From Nonomuraea muscovyensis (GTDB lineage: Bacteria; Actinomycetota; Actinomycetes; Streptosporangiales; Streptosporangiaceae), in assembly GCF_014207745.1 (NCBI RefSeq), contig NZ_JACHJB010000003.1, positions 1,116,001 to 1,180,000 of the forward strand: DNA of 64,000 bases, read 5' to 3'. Both the position numbers and the translations under genes were made by a program. Of this stretch, positions 34,488 to 42,248 are shown piece after piece. The first letter of the stretch is position 1. Every line of letters begins with the position of its first letter. A model generated the notes under the pieces. It was given only the letters and a program-made list of their open reading frames with translations, ran no database searches and was not told the origin of the DNA.

Positions 34488-35339
34488 TCATGCAGCGGGG
34501 CCGGCCGCGGGCCCGGCGGGGACCGTGGCGGGCTCGGCCTTCCGGCGCCGCGGCCGGAGGAAGAGAAGCAGGGTCGGCACGAGGTAGAGCAGCCAGGCGG
34601 TGATCTCCAGCACGCTCGGCTGCGGTGTGAAGTTGATCGTCCCGGCGAGCAGCGCCCCGTACCAGGAGTCGGCCGGCAGGATCACGCTGAGGTCGAAGGC
34701 ATGCGTGCTCAGCCCGGGCAGGACCCCCGCCTCCTGCAGGTCGTGCACGCCGTACTTGAAGATGCCGGCGGCCACGAGTATCAGCAGCAGGCCGGTCCAG
34801 GTGAAGAAGGTGGTCAGGTTGATCCGCAGAGCGCTGCGGTACAGGCCCCAGCCGATGGCGACGGAGGTGAGCAGGCCGAGCGTGATGCCGGCCAGCGGCA
34901 CGGGCGAGGAGGCCGCCCCCTGCACGGAGGCGAAGAACAGCAGCGCCGTCTCCAGGCCCTCGCGGACCACGGCGAGGAAGGCCATCCCGACGACCGCGAA
35001 CGCGCCCATCCGCAGCGCGTCGCCCAGTTTGCCGCGCAGCTCGCCGGAGAGCGACCGGGCGGCGCCGCGCATCCAGAAGATCATCCAGGTGACGAACGCC
35101 ACCGCCAGCAGCGAGACGATCGCCTCGAACAGCTCCTGGCTGGTGTAGTCGAGGCGCGCGGCGGTGAAGGTGAGCAGCGCGCCGAACCCGACGGACAGCG
35201 CGGCGGCGGCGGCGACGCCGCCCCACACGTGCGGGAGCCGGTCGCGCCGGTCGCTCTTGACGAGGAACGCGATCAGGACCGAGACGACGAGCGTCGCCTC
35301 CAGTCCCTCCCGCAGGCCGATGAGGTAGCTGGCGAACAC
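34488..35339 (-). CDS. efeU: Iron permease EfeU (FTR1/OFeT family)
   Basis: A 283-residue membrane permease with about seven helices. Both iron-carrying REGLE motifs are present: LREGLEATL at residue 8 and VREGLETAL at about 120. I place the start at GTG 35339, giving the family N-terminus FASYLIGLREGLE with GGAG six bases upstream; the longer frame upstream crosses the iron box and is not coding. First gene of efeUOB. Confidence 0.95.
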   Translation of the reverse strand: MFASYLIGLREGLEATLVVSVLIAFLVKSDRRDRLPHVWGGVAAAAALSVGFGALLTFTAARLDYTSQELFEAIVSLLAVAFVTWMIFWMRGAARSLSGELRGKLGDALRMGAFAVVGMAFLAVVREGLETALLFFASVQGAASSPVPLAGITLGLLTSVAIGWGLYRSALRINLTTFFTWTGLLLILVAAGIFKYGVHDLQEAGVLPGLSTHAFDLSVILPADSWYGALLAGTINFTPQPSVLEITAWLLYLVPTLLLFLRPRRRKAEPATVPAGPAAGPAA

Positions 35340-35365
35340 GGCCACTCCGGATGGGACGATCTGTA

Positions 35366-35384
35366 TTAGGTAAGGCTCACCTAT
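35366..35384 (-). promoter_or_regulatory. Iron box upstream of efeU
   Basis: TTAGGTAAGGCTCACCTAT matches the IdeR/DmdR operator at most positions and shares its first twelve bases (TTAGGTAAGGCT) with the siderophore operon box. It ends 27 bases from the efeU start, so binding would block initiation. The divergent LanB-like gene starts 208 bases away and shares this gap. Confidence 0.87.
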
Positions 35385-35424
35385 TAAGGACTTTGCAGGC
35401 CGTTCGGCGCAAGGATGGAGACAG

Positions 35425-35508
35425 ATGTCACAGCAGGCCACATCACCACACCGGCGCCGCGGGGCCCGCCCGCCGCACGTCTATGGCGACCTATTTCACC
35501 GCGCATAA
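35425..35508 (+). other. Possible 27-codon leader or precursor peptide
   Basis: ATG 35425 has GGAG four bases upstream and opens a 27-codon frame beginning MSQQATSPHRRR and ending YGDLFHRA. It lies before the LanB-like gene. An overlapping 41-codon frame starts at 35415. Either may be chance; coding bias cannot be judged at this length. Confidence 0.2.
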
Positions 35509-35592
35509 CAGGTAAAGGTGTGGTGTCCGGCGTTCCCTGAGGAGGGGGAGGCGAAGGAAGGTTGCGCCAGGAGTCCGTACAGGGGGAGCGCG

Positions 35593-37929
35593 ATGGACTG
35601 TCGGCAGGATGGGACCTTCGGCGTACGGGTGGCGGGACTGCCGGCCGGCGGGCTGGAAGAGTTGCGCTTCGCGCGCACCTGGGAGCTCGTGGACGAGCTC
35701 ATCGAGATGGAGGGCGAGCCCGAGGACGGCCTGGCAGACCTGCTGGCCGCCGAGCTGGCGGGCAAGGTGGAGACGCTGCGCAGGCTGGCCGGCGACGACG
35801 CGTTCCTGCGCGGGCTGGCCTGTTTCCGGCCCGCCCTCTCGGCGCGGCTGGAGAGCTGGCTCGCCGCGCCCGACGCGGTGCCGAAACTGCCGGCGCTCGC
35901 CCGCCTCGCCCGGCACGTGGCCCGCGCCGCCGCCACCACCAGCCCGCACGCCGCGTTCATGATCAGCGGTCTGGGCCGCTGGAGCGACGACGGCCCCGCC
36001 GAGACGCCCGCGGGGCGGCTGCGCTGGAAGGCCGTGGCCGAGATCGAGCTGGGCACCGTCTGGCGCGTCTGGGAGGCGCTGTCCAGGCGGCCGGGACTGC
36101 GCGAGGCGGTCGAGGTCCGCGCGAACCCGAGCCTGTGGCAGGACGACGGGTGGCTGTGGTTCCTGGGCGCGGGGGAGCCGGAGACGCTGACCCGGCTGCC
36201 CGCCGAGCCCACGCTGACCGGGGTGTTCGCCTGGCTGCGCGGCACGACCGCCCCGACCGTCGGCGCGCTCGAACGGGCCGTCGCCGTGCCCGGCCTGGTG
36301 GAGCGGCTGCTGGAGGTCGGGGTGCTGGAGCGGCGCCGGCCGTTCGCCGACCAGGCGCTGGACCCGCTGGCCGACCTCGCCGCCTGGGTCGAGGAGGTGC
36401 TGCCGGGCGACTCACCCGACCGGCCCTGGCTCCCCACCGCGCTGCGCGAGGCCGTGCAGGCGACGTACGGCGAGCGCATCAGGCACGTGGCCGGCTGGCT
36501 GCTGGCCCGCCTCGGCGACCAGGCCGGCGTGAGCGGCGACAAAGCCGGCCTGGGCAGTGCCGGCGGCCTGGGCGGTGCCGGCGGTCTGGGCGGTGCCGGG
36601 GGCCTGGGCGGTGCCGGGGGCCTGGGCGGTGGCAGGGCGCGGCTGGCGGACGCGAGCGTGCGCCTGGAGACCGCGGTGTCGCCCGAGCCGCCCGTCGTCT
36701 GCGGACGCGACGCGTGGCGCCCGGTGCTGCGCGACCTCGACACCGTGCGCCGCCTGGTCGCCGTGTTCGACCCCGACCTGCTGGTCAAGCTGGCCGCCGC
36801 CGAGCACTTCCTGGAGCAATACGGGGCCGGAGCGGCCGTGCCGTTCCTCCGCTTCTACCGCGACGCGCCCGCCTCCTCGCCGGAACTGCGGGCGCTGCTC
36901 GACCGCGCCGGCACGCCGGACGGACCGGCGGCGCGCCGCCTCGCCGGGCTGCGGCGCGAGACCTGGGACGCCCTGTACGGCGGGCCGGTGGACGGCCGGG
37001 GCGTGGTCACCGCCGACCCGGACGTGGTGGACAAGCTCGCCGCCTCCTGGCCGGCCTTCGTCCGCCCGCCCGGCTCCATCACCTGCTACGGGCACCTGAT
37101 GCCGGGGCCGGAGTTCGTGCTCAACGCCGTGACCACCGGCTACGGCCGCGGCACCGGCCGGACCCGCTACCTGCTCGCCCGCGCCGGCCTCACCACCGGC
37201 GACACCGCGGCGCGGTGGCCGGTGGCCGAGTGCCTGGGCAGCTTCGGCGACCACCTGAACCTGCGCCCCGCCGCCGCCACCCCCGTCGAGTACCCGTTCA
37301 CCGTCACCGGCGAGCCGGGTCCCGCGCTGACCGAGCTGCGCGTCTCCTATGACGCCGCCACCCAGCGCCTGACCCTGACCGACGCGGACGGCTCGCCGGT
37401 CCTGCCCGCCCATCTCGGCATGACCGGCGAGCGGGTACTCCCGCCTGCCTGGTCGTTCCTGGTGCGGGTGTTCGGCGAGCCGCCCACCGCCATGCCGTCC
37501 CCTTGGGGTCTCGGCGGGACCGCCGCCGAGGTGGTGCTGGCGCGGCCGAGGCTGCGGGTCGGCTCGGTGGTGCTGGCCCGCGCCGGCTGGCGGACGGTGG
37601 CCGCCGAGCTGCCCATCCCGGCCGACGGGGAGAGGGACGCGGACTTCGTGCTGCGCACGGCCCGCTGGCTGCGGCGGCACGGCATCCCGAGGCGCTTCTT
37701 CGCCCGCTTCGGCACGGCCGGGCCGGGCGGGGAGCGCCGGCCGATGTACGTGGACGTGGAGAACCACTTCCTGCTGCTGTCGCTGGCCCGCGCCGCCGCC
37801 CGCAGGGAGGGGCACGTGGTGCTGGAGGAGGCCCTGCCCGACCCGGCCGACGCCCCCGCCTACGGCTCTCACGGCAGGCGCGTCACCGAGTACGTCCTGG
37901 AGGTCTCGCACTCCCCGGAAACCTGGTAG
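35593..37929 (+). CDS. Small LanB-like protein: tRNA-dependent glutamylation/peptide-ligase domain without elimination domain
   Basis: A 778-residue protein of the lantibiotic dehydratase N-terminal family. TSPHAAFM near residue 116 matches the family TSP motif, and the end runs through RRPMYVDVENHFLLLSLAR and HVVLEEALPD, where that domain normally closes. The SpaB_C-type glutamate elimination domain is absent. Stand-alone proteins of this kind include split dehydratase subunits and PEARLs, which add an amino acid from aminoacyl-tRNA to a peptide C-terminus. A Gly-rich repeat linker lies at 319-348. ATG 35593 has GGGGGAG upstream. No LanC, cyclase, transporter or clear precursor lies nearby. 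Confidence 0.8.
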   Translation: MDCRQDGTFGVRVAGLPAGGLEELRFARTWELVDELIEMEGEPEDGLADLLAAELAGKVETLRRLAGDDAFLRGLACFRPALSARLESWLAAPDAVPKLPALARLARHVARAAATTSPHAAFMISGLGRWSDDGPAETPAGRLRWKAVAEIELGTVWRVWEALSRRPGLREAVEVRANPSLWQDDGWLWFLGAGEPETLTRLPAEPTLTGVFAWLRGTTAPTVGALERAVAVPGLVERLLEVGVLERRRPFADQALDPLADLAAWVEEVLPGDSPDRPWLPTALREAVQATYGERIRHVAGWLLARLGDQAGVSGDKAGLGSAGGLGGAGGLGGAGGLGGAGGLGGGRARLADASVRLETAVSPEPPVVCGRDAWRPVLRDLDTVRRLVAVFDPDLLVKLAAAEHFLEQYGAGAAVPFLRFYRDAPASSPELRALLDRAGTPDGPAARRLAGLRRETWDALYGGPVDGRGVVTADPDVVDKLAASWPAFVRPPGSITCYGHLMPGPEFVLNAVTTGYGRGTGRTRYLLARAGLTTGDTAARWPVAECLGSFGDHLNLRPAAATPVEYPFTVTGEPGPALTELRVSYDAATQRLTLTDADGSPVLPAHLGMTGERVLPPAWSFLVRVFGEPPTAMPSPWGLGGTAAEVVLARPRLRVGSVVLARAGWRTVAAELPIPADGERDADFVLRTARWLRRHGIPRRFFARFGTAGPGGERRPMYVDVENHFLLLSLARAAARREGHVVLEEALPDPADAPAYGSHGRRVTEYVLEVSHSPETW
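36547..36636 (+). repeat. Five 18-bp in-frame repeats in the LanB-like gene
   Basis: Five head-to-tail 18-base units (type GGCCTGGGCGGTGCCGGG) encode a GLGGAG hexapeptide repeat, residues about 319-348 of the LanB-like protein. It looks like a flexible linker between two parts of the domain. In-frame unit length permits copy-number change. Confidence 0.95.
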
Positions 37930-37973
37930 GGGCTTACGCGGACGACGCCTGGGGCGGGCCGGCCTTTCGGTAG

Positions 37974-37992
37974 CCTTACGTGATTTGTAAGG
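37974..37992. promoter_or_regulatory. Inverted repeat upstream of the AAA+ ATPase gene
   Basis: CCTTACGTGATTTGTAAGG: 6-bp arms CCTTAC and GTAAGG around a 7-base AT-rich centre, 26 bases before the GTG of the AAA+ gene and 45 bases after the LanB-like stop. It is too short for a terminator and looks like a regulator site or promoter element. Confidence 0.5.
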
Positions 37993-38017
37993 ATTATCGC
38001 GACAGAAGGGACGGCCC

Positions 38018-39490
38018 GTGCCCGACGATGCCGGCCTCCAGGCGCTCCGTGAGGCGGCGCGCTTCTCTCCGGACAACCTCCCTCTGCGTCGGCACCTCGC
38101 CGATCAGCTCCTGGCCAAGGGGTACCTCGCCGAGGCCGAGGCCGAGTACCGCGCCGCGCTGCTGCTCGCGCCGAAGGATCCGGACATCAGCGCCGGGCTG
38201 GCGGAGGCGTTCGTGCGCCAGAGCTCCTTCGGGGCCGCCCTGACCGCGCTGGAGCCGTTCCTCGCCGCGCCGGGCTACCCACCCCGGATGGGCGTGATCG
38301 CCGCGCGGGCGCTGCTCGGGGAGGGCGACGGAGCCGGGGCGGCGTACCGCTACCGCGACGCGGTCTCCCGGGACGCGTCCCTCGCCGACCCCGACCTGGA
38401 CGCCCGCCTGCCGGCGTACCCGGCTCCCGCCCAGCCGCACCAGCCGTACGCGCAGCCGCAACAGCCGTACGGCCAGCCGCACCAGCCACACCAGCCGTAC
38501 GGCCAGCCGCACCAGGGCTACGGGCAGCCACAACAGCCGTACGCGCAGCCGCACCAGGGCTACGCCCCGCCGCAGCCCGCGCACGTGCCGCCGGGGCCAG
38601 GCCAGAGCACCGCCGAGGTGGAGCGCCCGCCGGTCACCTTCGCCGACGTGGCCGGCATGGAGGCGGTCAAGGAGGCGCTGCGGGTCAAGCTGCTGCTGCC
38701 CGTCCAGCAGCCCGAGCTGTTCGCCGCGTACGGCAAGCGCTCCGGCGGCGGCGTGCTGCTGTACGGCCCGCCCGGAGCCGGCAAGACCCACCTGGCCAGG
38801 GCCGCCGCCGGCGAACTGGGCGCGTCGTTCGTCAACGTGGGCCTGGCCGACATCCTCGACATGTACGTCGGCTCCAGCGAGCGCAACCTGCGGGCCACGT
38901 TCGACATGGCCAGGCGCAACCGGCCGTGCGTGCTGTTCTTCGACGAGGTGGACGCGCTGGCCGCGCGCCGCTCCGACATGCGCCAGGCGCACACCCGCCA
39001 GCTCGTCAACCAGTTCCTGGCCGAGCTGGACGGCGTGGACGAGCACGCCAACGAGGGCGTCCTGGTCCTGGCGGCCACCAACGCCCCCTGGTACATCGAC
39101 GTGGCCTTCCGCCGCCCCGGCCGCTTCGACCAGCTCGTCTTCGTGCCGCCGCCCGACGCCGCGGCCCGCGCCGCGATCCTGCGCATCCTGTGCCGTGACA
39201 AGCCGCTGGCCGAGATGGACTTCGACGCGGTGGCCCGGGTGACCGACCAGTTCGTCGGCGCGGACCTGAAGGGCGTGGTGGACCGCGCGGTGGAGGCCAA
39301 GCTGCACCAGTCGATCAGCGCCGGGCGGCCGATCCCCATGTCCACGCCCGACCTGCTGGCGGCGGCCCAGTCGGTCCGGCCGACGTCGGTGCGGGAGTGG
39401 CTGGCGACCGCGCGCAACTACGTGATGCACGCCAACGAGTCGGGCGCGTGGGACGAGCTGATGCCGTGGATCAAGGGCGGCCCACGGTGA
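38018..39490 (+). CDS. TPR-AAA+ ATPase with Pro/Gln/His-rich linker
   Basis: A 490-residue protein in three parts. Residues 1-125 form TPR-like helices (LRRHLADQLLAKGYLAEAEAEYRAAL). Residues about 140-195 are a repetitive Pro/Gln/His/Tyr linker (QPYGQPHQ type). Residues about 205-490 are a classical AAA+ module: LLYGPPGAGKTHLA, VLFFDEVDALAA, and RRPGRFDQ with the arginine finger. It resembles the SpoVK/FtsH/Cdc48-like ATPases that remodel or unfold proteins. The GTG start has AAGGGA upstream. Its stop overlaps the next gene by 4 bases. Confidence 0.88.
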   Translation: MPDDAGLQALREAARFSPDNLPLRRHLADQLLAKGYLAEAEAEYRAALLLAPKDPDISAGLAEAFVRQSSFGAALTALEPFLAAPGYPPRMGVIAARALLGEGDGAGAAYRYRDAVSRDASLADPDLDARLPAYPAPAQPHQPYAQPQQPYGQPHQPHQPYGQPHQGYGQPQQPYAQPHQGYAPPQPAHVPPGPGQSTAEVERPPVTFADVAGMEAVKEALRVKLLLPVQQPELFAAYGKRSGGGVLLYGPPGAGKTHLARAAAGELGASFVNVGLADILDMYVGSSERNLRATFDMARRNRPCVLFFDEVDALAARRSDMRQAHTRQLVNQFLAELDGVDEHANEGVLVLAATNAPWYIDVAFRRPGRFDQLVFVPPPDAAARAAILRILCRDKPLAEMDFDAVARVTDQFVGADLKGVVDRAVEAKLHQSISAGRPIPMSTPDLLAAAQSVRPTSVREWLATARNYVMHANESGAWDELMPWIKGGPR

Positions 39491-40683
39491 CAGCGGCGGC
39501 GCCGATCGAGCGGGCGCGGACGCTGCTGCAACTGCGCCGGCCCGCCGACGCCGAACGCGAGCTGCGCGGTGTGCTCGTCCAGGAGCCGCAGAACGCGATG
39601 GCGCACGCCTTCCTCGCCGTCGCCCTGACCGAGCAGCGCCGCGGTCAGGAGGCGGTGGCCACGGCGGGCGAGGCGGTGCGGCTCGTCCCCGACTTCTGGT
39701 TCGGCCACTACGTGGCCGGCCAGGCGCTCTTCCGGGCCGGCCGGTACGACGAGGCGATCGCGGCCCTGCGCACGGCGCTGAACCTCAACCTGTCGTACGC
39801 GCCCATCTGGGAGGTGCTCGCCCGCATCCACCTGCACCGCGGCGAGTGGTCCCTGACCGTGGACGCGGCGCGGCGCGGGCTGGAGATCGACCCGGAGGAG
39901 TCCGACCTGGTCAGCCTGCTGGCGCTGGGCCTGTCCGGGCTCGGTCAGACCGCCGCCGCCGGCGACGCCGCCGCCCAGGCCGTACGGCTGAGCCCGGAGA
40001 GCGCGCTGGCGCACCTGGTGTACGGGCGGGCGGCGCTGGCCCGGGGCCGGGCGGGTGAGGCGGCCGAGGCCTTCCGCGAGGTGCTCCGCCTGGACCCGAG
40101 CTTCGGGCAGGCCAGGGACCTGCTGGTCGCGGCGCTGAAGCAGCGCAACCCGCTCTACCGGTGGCTGGAGCGGCTGCGCGGCAGGTTCTTCGGCGGGTGG
40201 CGGCTGGTGCTCCTGCTGCCCGTCGCGCCGCCGCTCATCGCCGTGTTCGTCCTCATCGCGCTGCTGCACTGGGCGGCGTGGGTGGCCGAGGCGTTCACCA
40301 CGCTGCGCCTGACCCGGGCCAGGGCGACCAGCCTGCTGTTCGAGGCCGGTGAGAGCCGGGTGGCCGTGCTGTGCTGCGGCCTTCTGGCGGCGGGCGCGGC
40401 GCTGCTCGCGCTCGGCATCGCGCTCGCGGGCGAGCCCGTCGGCACGGCCGGGGTGGCCGTCATGGCGCTGGTCACCCCGGTGCAGGAGGCCGCCCACACC
40501 GGCTCGCCGCTCGGCCGCAGGATCCTGTTCGGCTGGGTGGGCCTGCTGGCCGTGGCCGCGATCGTGTCGGCGGCGCTCGGTGCGGTGGCCGGAGCGCTGC
40601 TGAGCTGCTACGCCGCGCTGGCGACGATCTGGATCGCGGCCGGGGTGCGCCGCCTGCTCGCCCCGGCTCCTGATCCGGTCTAG
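39487..40683 (+). CDS. TPR protein with C-terminal membrane segments
   Basis: A 398-residue protein. The N-terminal 215 residues are about six tetratricopeptide repeats (AHAFLAVALTEQRRGQEAV, HYVAGQALFRAGRYDEAIAA, AHLVYGRAALARGRAGEA). After RFFGGWR come hydrophobic segments, including VLLLPVAPPLIAVFVLIALL, VAVLCCGLLAAGAALLALG and LLAVAAIVSAALGAVAG. It is translationally coupled to the AAA+ ATPase gene (GTGA overlap), so the two proteins probably work as a membrane-bound complex. Function unknown. Confidence 0.82.
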   Translation: MTAAAPIERARTLLQLRRPADAERELRGVLVQEPQNAMAHAFLAVALTEQRRGQEAVATAGEAVRLVPDFWFGHYVAGQALFRAGRYDEAIAALRTALNLNLSYAPIWEVLARIHLHRGEWSLTVDAARRGLEIDPEESDLVSLLALGLSGLGQTAAAGDAAAQAVRLSPESALAHLVYGRAALARGRAGEAAEAFREVLRLDPSFGQARDLLVAALKQRNPLYRWLERLRGRFFGGWRLVLLLPVAPPLIAVFVLIALLHWAAWVAEAFTTLRLTRARATSLLFEAGESRVAVLCCGLLAAGAALLALGIALAGEPVGTAGVAVMALVTPVQEAAHTGSPLGRRILFGWVGLLAVAAIVSAALGAVAGALLSCYAALATIWIAAGVRRLLAPAPDPV

Positions 40684-40688
40684 CCACG

Positions 40689-42248
40689 TCAGGCGCCGGC
40701 GGTCGCGGGCTGGACCGGGGCCGGCTCGAACTCGGTGCTGCGGTACCGTTCGACCTCCGACCACGCCGCCGACATGCCGGCCAGGCACCGGTCGAACGCC
40801 TGCCCCTGACGCACGTACGCCTCACGGCCGGGGCCGGGCCGTACGCACAGGTCGTCGCTGTCGCTGATCGACCATGGCGCGTCCGCGTGGCCGAGTGCGG
40901 CGGGCAGCAGCGAGGCGACCCCGCGCGCCCCCAGCTCGCTGGTGAGCTGCCGGCGCACCGGCCGGCCGAGGACGTCGGCGAAGACCTGTGCCCACACCTC
41001 CGACCGCGCGCCTCCTCCGGCCAGTCGCCAGGGACGGTCGCCGACGGCGGCCCCGCTGGCCAGCACCCGGTCGAGTTGGACGCGGTGGTACTGGGCGACC
41101 CCCTCGATGACCGCGCGGGTGAGGTGGCCGCGCCGGTGCAGCCCGGAGAGGCCGAGGAAGGTGCCGGAGGCCGCCGGGTGCTCGGGCGCGCCGTTGACGA
41201 ACGGCAGGAACAGCAGCCCGTCCGCCCCCGGGCCCACCTCTGCCGCCTCCCGCAGCAGCTCGGCCGCGGGAACGCCGCCCACCTGGCCGTGCGGCGCGCA
41301 CGCCGAGGCCAGCCACTCCAGGTTGGCCGCCGACGTTGGCGCGACCTCCATGGCCAGCATCGTCCGGGAGTCGGGCATCAGCGCGCTGAGCGTGACGCCG
41401 GGAGCCGGCACCCGCGCCGGCACGACGACGCCGTTGATGGCCCAGGTGCCGACGATGATCGTCACGTCGCCCGGCTCGCGGCCGCCCGCGCCGAGCGTCG
41501 CCGCCACGCAGTCCATGCACCCGGCGATCACCGGCAGCCCCTCGGGGAGCCCGGTCAGCTCCGCCACCCGCGCGCTCAGCCCGGCCACGACCTCTCCCGA
41601 CTCCCGCAGTGCCGGGAACCGGTCGAGGTCGCCCGCCGGCAACCCCACCAGCTCCAGCGCCGTCGGGGTGTAGCGCCGGGTGTCCAGGGCCACCATGCCG
41701 AACGCGCTGGCGTCGCTGAAATCGGCGCTCGGCCTGCCGGTGAGCTGCGAGGTCACCCAGTCCTTGCAGGACAGCGCCCACCTGGTCGCCGCGTACGCCC
41801 CGGGATCGTGGTCGTGCAGCCAGCGCAGGAGCACGGCCGGCTGCGCCGCCCACGGGATGGACCCGGTCTCGGCCGCCAGGGCGCGGGCGGCCTCGGGGGG
41901 GATCGCGTCGACGATGTGCCGGGCCCGGCTGTCGGAGGAGGCGATGGCCGGGCCGACCGGTCGCAGGTCCGCGTCGACGGGGTACAGGCCGTTGCCGTGC
42001 GCGGCCACCCCGATCCCGGCGGGGACGTAACCGCCGGCCGCCAGCTCGGCCGCCAGCCGTCCGAGCAGCGTGATGACCGTGCCGGCCAGCCCCGGCATGT
42101 CGACGTCGTGCCGGTGCGCGGTCGTGGTGGTGCGCGGCGTGCGGGCGTGCACCACGCCGACCTCGCGGCCCTCCGCGTCGAACGCCGCGGCCTTCGACGC
42201 GGTCAGGCCGACGTCGACGCCGATGTAGCAGGTCGCCAGGTCCGTCAC
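40689..42248 (-). CDS. FGGY carbohydrate kinase (LyxK/EryA type)
   Basis: A 519-residue sugar or polyol kinase. The N-terminal phosphate loop is YIGVDVGLTASKAAAFD, and the C-terminal ATP site is WRLAGGGARSEVWAQVFADV. IGVAAHGNGLYPVD and APTSAANLEWL resemble E. coli L-xylulose kinase LyxK and, by memory, erythritol kinase EryA more than AI-2 kinase LsrK. The GTG start overlaps the dehydrogenase stop by 4 bases and has GGAGG upstream. Last gene of the operon; it should phosphorylate the imported polyol or ketose. Confidence 0.88.
   Translation of the reverse strand: MTDLATCYIGVDVGLTASKAAAFDAEGREVGVVHARTPRTTTTAHRHDVDMPGLAGTVITLLGRLAAELAAGGYVPAGIGVAAHGNGLYPVDADLRPVGPAIASSDSRARHIVDAIPPEAARALAAETGSIPWAAQPAVLLRWLHDHDPGAYAATRWALSCKDWVTSQLTGRPSADFSDASAFGMVALDTRRYTPTALELVGLPAGDLDRFPALRESGEVVAGLSARVAELTGLPEGLPVIAGCMDCVAATLGAGGREPGDVTIIVGTWAINGVVVPARVPAPGVTLSALMPDSRTMLAMEVAPTSAANLEWLASACAPHGQVGGVPAAELLREAAEVGPGADGLLFLPFVNGAPEHPAASGTFLGLSGLHRRGHLTRAVIEGVAQYHRVQLDRVLASGAAVGDRPWRLAGGGARSEVWAQVFADVLGRPVRRQLTSELGARGVASLLPAALGHADAPWSISDSDDLCVRPGPGREAYVRQGQAFDRCLAGMSAAWSEVERYRSTEFEPAPVQPATAGA

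Noticed and set aside
35340..35441. Cys-rich N-terminal extension of EfeU (MACCDICLHPC), at first sight like a metal-binding or RiPP-like segment
   Set aside because: It would read through the iron box, and the family N-terminus with a ribosome site begins at GTG 35339.
35593..37929. A lantibiotic or thiopeptide biosynthetic cluster
   Set aside because: The elimination domain, LanC, cyclases, protease and exporter are all absent, and no convincing precursor peptide is visible.
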